64,000 nucleotides of DNA, taken from contig JAMWFC010000049.1 of NCBI GenBank assembly GCA_027475525.1, positions 1,117,297-1,181,296 on the forward strand, written 5' to 3'. Each line of letters begins with the position of its first letter. Within the stretch, counting starts at the first letter, position 1. Position numbers and translations under genes: made by a program. Source of the DNA: Macrolepiota albuminosa (taxonomy: Eukaryota; Basidiomycota; Agaricomycetes; Agaricales; Agaricaceae). Shown in pieces: positions 62,963-64,000 of the stretch. The notes beneath the pieces are model-generated. The model was given only the letters and a program-made list of their open reading frames with translations, searched no databases and was not told the origin of the DNA.

Positions 62963-64000
62963 ATGACTGGCTCTCTTGATCCGGATCCTCCGTTCTCAGC
63001 TGCAGACGCAGGTGACTTACCTGTGCTTCAGGCTGTGAAGACGCAATCTGCGTCAGCATACCAACCCCCGCCAAAGCGGGACGAAAAGACCCCTCGCGAT
63101 GTCAGCGCGAGCTATGGAATGCCTGGTGGGCTATCCGTATCACGGATGATGTCCATAGTACGACCTGGTGGAAAACCAGGAGATAGATCCGCGGTCTCAG
63201 GAGTGTCGCTGCCAGCGAGCCAAATGCCCTCACTGATGTATCCGGTATTGCCCGAGAGCTCTTCAGCTCCCTTGGAGGGTCAACCGGACGTTACCCAGTA
63301 CTCGGAAATGGTACAAGGCAGCGCGTTTGCGCATAGCACCCCATTCCGGACTGCACCTACGGAACGGCATTTGGAATATGTGGCCAATGCTGCCACTGAA
63401 CCGGGACCATCGTCGTTGACGACACAAGTACAGAAGCAAGGACCAGCAATAGTGGTCAGTAGGGAAGACGACAATGTCGTAAGGTTGGACAAGGCGTTAA
63501 CAATGCCTGGAAGTCCAGAGTTGCACCGACGAGCCGGCAAACAGCCGCAAGTGAGGCATGACGGCCTCAGGAGAGTTATGGACTTAGAGTCCGAGTTGGA
63601 GTCCTCAGATGATGAGGAAAGCAAAAGGTCGCATTCGACCTTATCTATCCAGTTGCAGCTAGTATTGGACCGATATCCAGCGGTCGTGAAGGAATCGACG
63701 CGAAAGCGTCTTCAGCTTTATGTAGTGAAGCACTTACAGTTGCTGGCGGCTAGGAGCCACGATGTACCCTGTGCAGATTCGAGTGAATATATCAAATTGT
63801 TTGTGCGCATCTTCGAACTCGAAGTAGTGGAATACCTTAAGCGCAAAGCAGCGCGAGGGTCAGCAGTCTCAACGGCTACTCCAGCCAACTCCGTAGAATG
63901 TGAGATGAGTGTGCGCAGACAAGCGCCACTAATCGCGGAAGCGATGGAATTGCTCAATGCGCCTCGTCAGGCTGATGAGTCTCAGCAAGACTACATTCGG
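62963..64000 (+). CDS. Gypsy B2 gag, open to window edge (partial)
   Basis: Starts MTGSLDPDPPFSAADAGDL and stays open for all 346 codons to base 64000. It is the same protein as B1 34315-35500, where it is broken. CGA codons that became TGA in B1 are intact here (for example at 63694), and CpG content is high, so this copy is younger and possibly intact. The N-terminal half is Pro/Ser-rich and disordered-looking, with a conserved GGLSVSRMMSIVRPGGKPG. An acidic patch SSDDEESKRSHS near 63605-63640 is followed by a more ordered region (RLQLYVVKHLQLLAARSH, FVRIFELEVVEYLKRKAARG). Gag assignment is from position after LTR and leader; no zinc knuckle is in view yet. Confidence 0.75.
   Translation, partial: MTGSLDPDPPFSAADAGDLPVLQAVKTQSASAYQPPPKRDEKTPRDVSASYGMPGGLSVSRMMSIVRPGGKPGDRSAVSGVSLPASQMPSLMYPVLPESSSAPLEGQPDVTQYSEMVQGSAFAHSTPFRTAPTERHLEYVANAATEPGPSSLTTQVQKQGPAIVVSREDDNVVRLDKALTMPGSPELHRRAGKQPQVRHDGLRRVMDLESELESSDDEESKRSHSTLSIQLQLVLDRYPAVVKESTRKRLQLYVVKHLQLLAARSHDVPCADSSEYIKLFVRIFELEVVEYLKRKAARGSAVSTATPANSVECEMSVRRQAPLIAEAMELLNAPRQADESQQDYIR

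Overview
This window is repeat-rich DNA from a filamentous fungus, most likely a basidiomycete (probably an Agaricomycete). The host signal is one spliced Pho85-type (PCL-like) G1 cyclin gene at about 4.35-5.6 kb. Its codon use is richer in CpG than its surroundings, and the introns seen across the window are short (about 46-57 bp, GT-AG). Almost everything else is mobile DNA: at least three lineages of Ty3/gypsy chromoviruses with chromodomains, five or six LTR families (A, B, C, D, H and probably G), two Tc1-type DNA transposons, Helitrons, and a roughly 1.3-1.45 kb non-coding repeat (F) carrying a tRNA-like segment. Family letters are local labels.

Layout. 0-3.7 kb: AT-rich DNA with tandem repeats. 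3.7-6.1 kb: host island with the cyclin. 6.2-7.35 kb: reverse-strand chromovirus remnant (integrase, chromodomain). 7.4-10.86 kb: LTR A pieces, a gag with a CCHC zinc knuckle, solo LTR C and a partial LTR D. 10.86-19.98 kb: gypsy B-II (protease, RT, RNase H, integrase, chromodomain, extra 3' ORF, 3' LTR), broken by repeat F and LTR D. 21.7-28.3 kb: LTR A copies, repeat F and gypsy A-II, whose 3' LTR holds a Tc1 element with TA duplications. 28.3-31.5 kb: reverse-strand gypsy fragment and a malformed Tc1 with two 3' ends. 31.5-33.8 kb: AT-rich, no gene. 33.84-45.95 kb: gypsy A1, with complete gypsy B1 (two LTRs, 5-bp duplication GGGCC) inserted in its 5' LTR. 45.95-49.3 kb: LTR D, a Helitron 5' fragment, repeat F. 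49.3-57.8 kb: two reverse-strand Helitrons head to tail. The larger encodes a Rep-helicase and is interrupted by solo LTR H, which is itself interrupted by an LTR C element. 57.8-60.5 kb: decayed spliced genes on the reverse strand. 61.2-62.7 kb: a third Helitron 5' end. 62.7-64.0 kb: gypsy B2, whose gag is open to the window edge.

The unifying signal is directional decay. Nearly all in-frame stops are TGA where Arg (CGA) is expected, or TAG/TAA where Gln is expected. The two LTRs of B1 differ by eight transitions, seven at CpG. This fits CpG methylation of transposons followed by deamination. B2 and the LTR C copies near 37.3 and 55.0 kb keep many CpGs and are probably the youngest insertions.

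The most notable items are: an intron that splits the start codon of the Helitron gene; a 15-bp coding minisatellite that differs in each Helitron copy; a long unrecognised ORF downstream of integrase in gypsy B; an intron-like segment inside LTR A; and a Tc1 element with two 3' ends.
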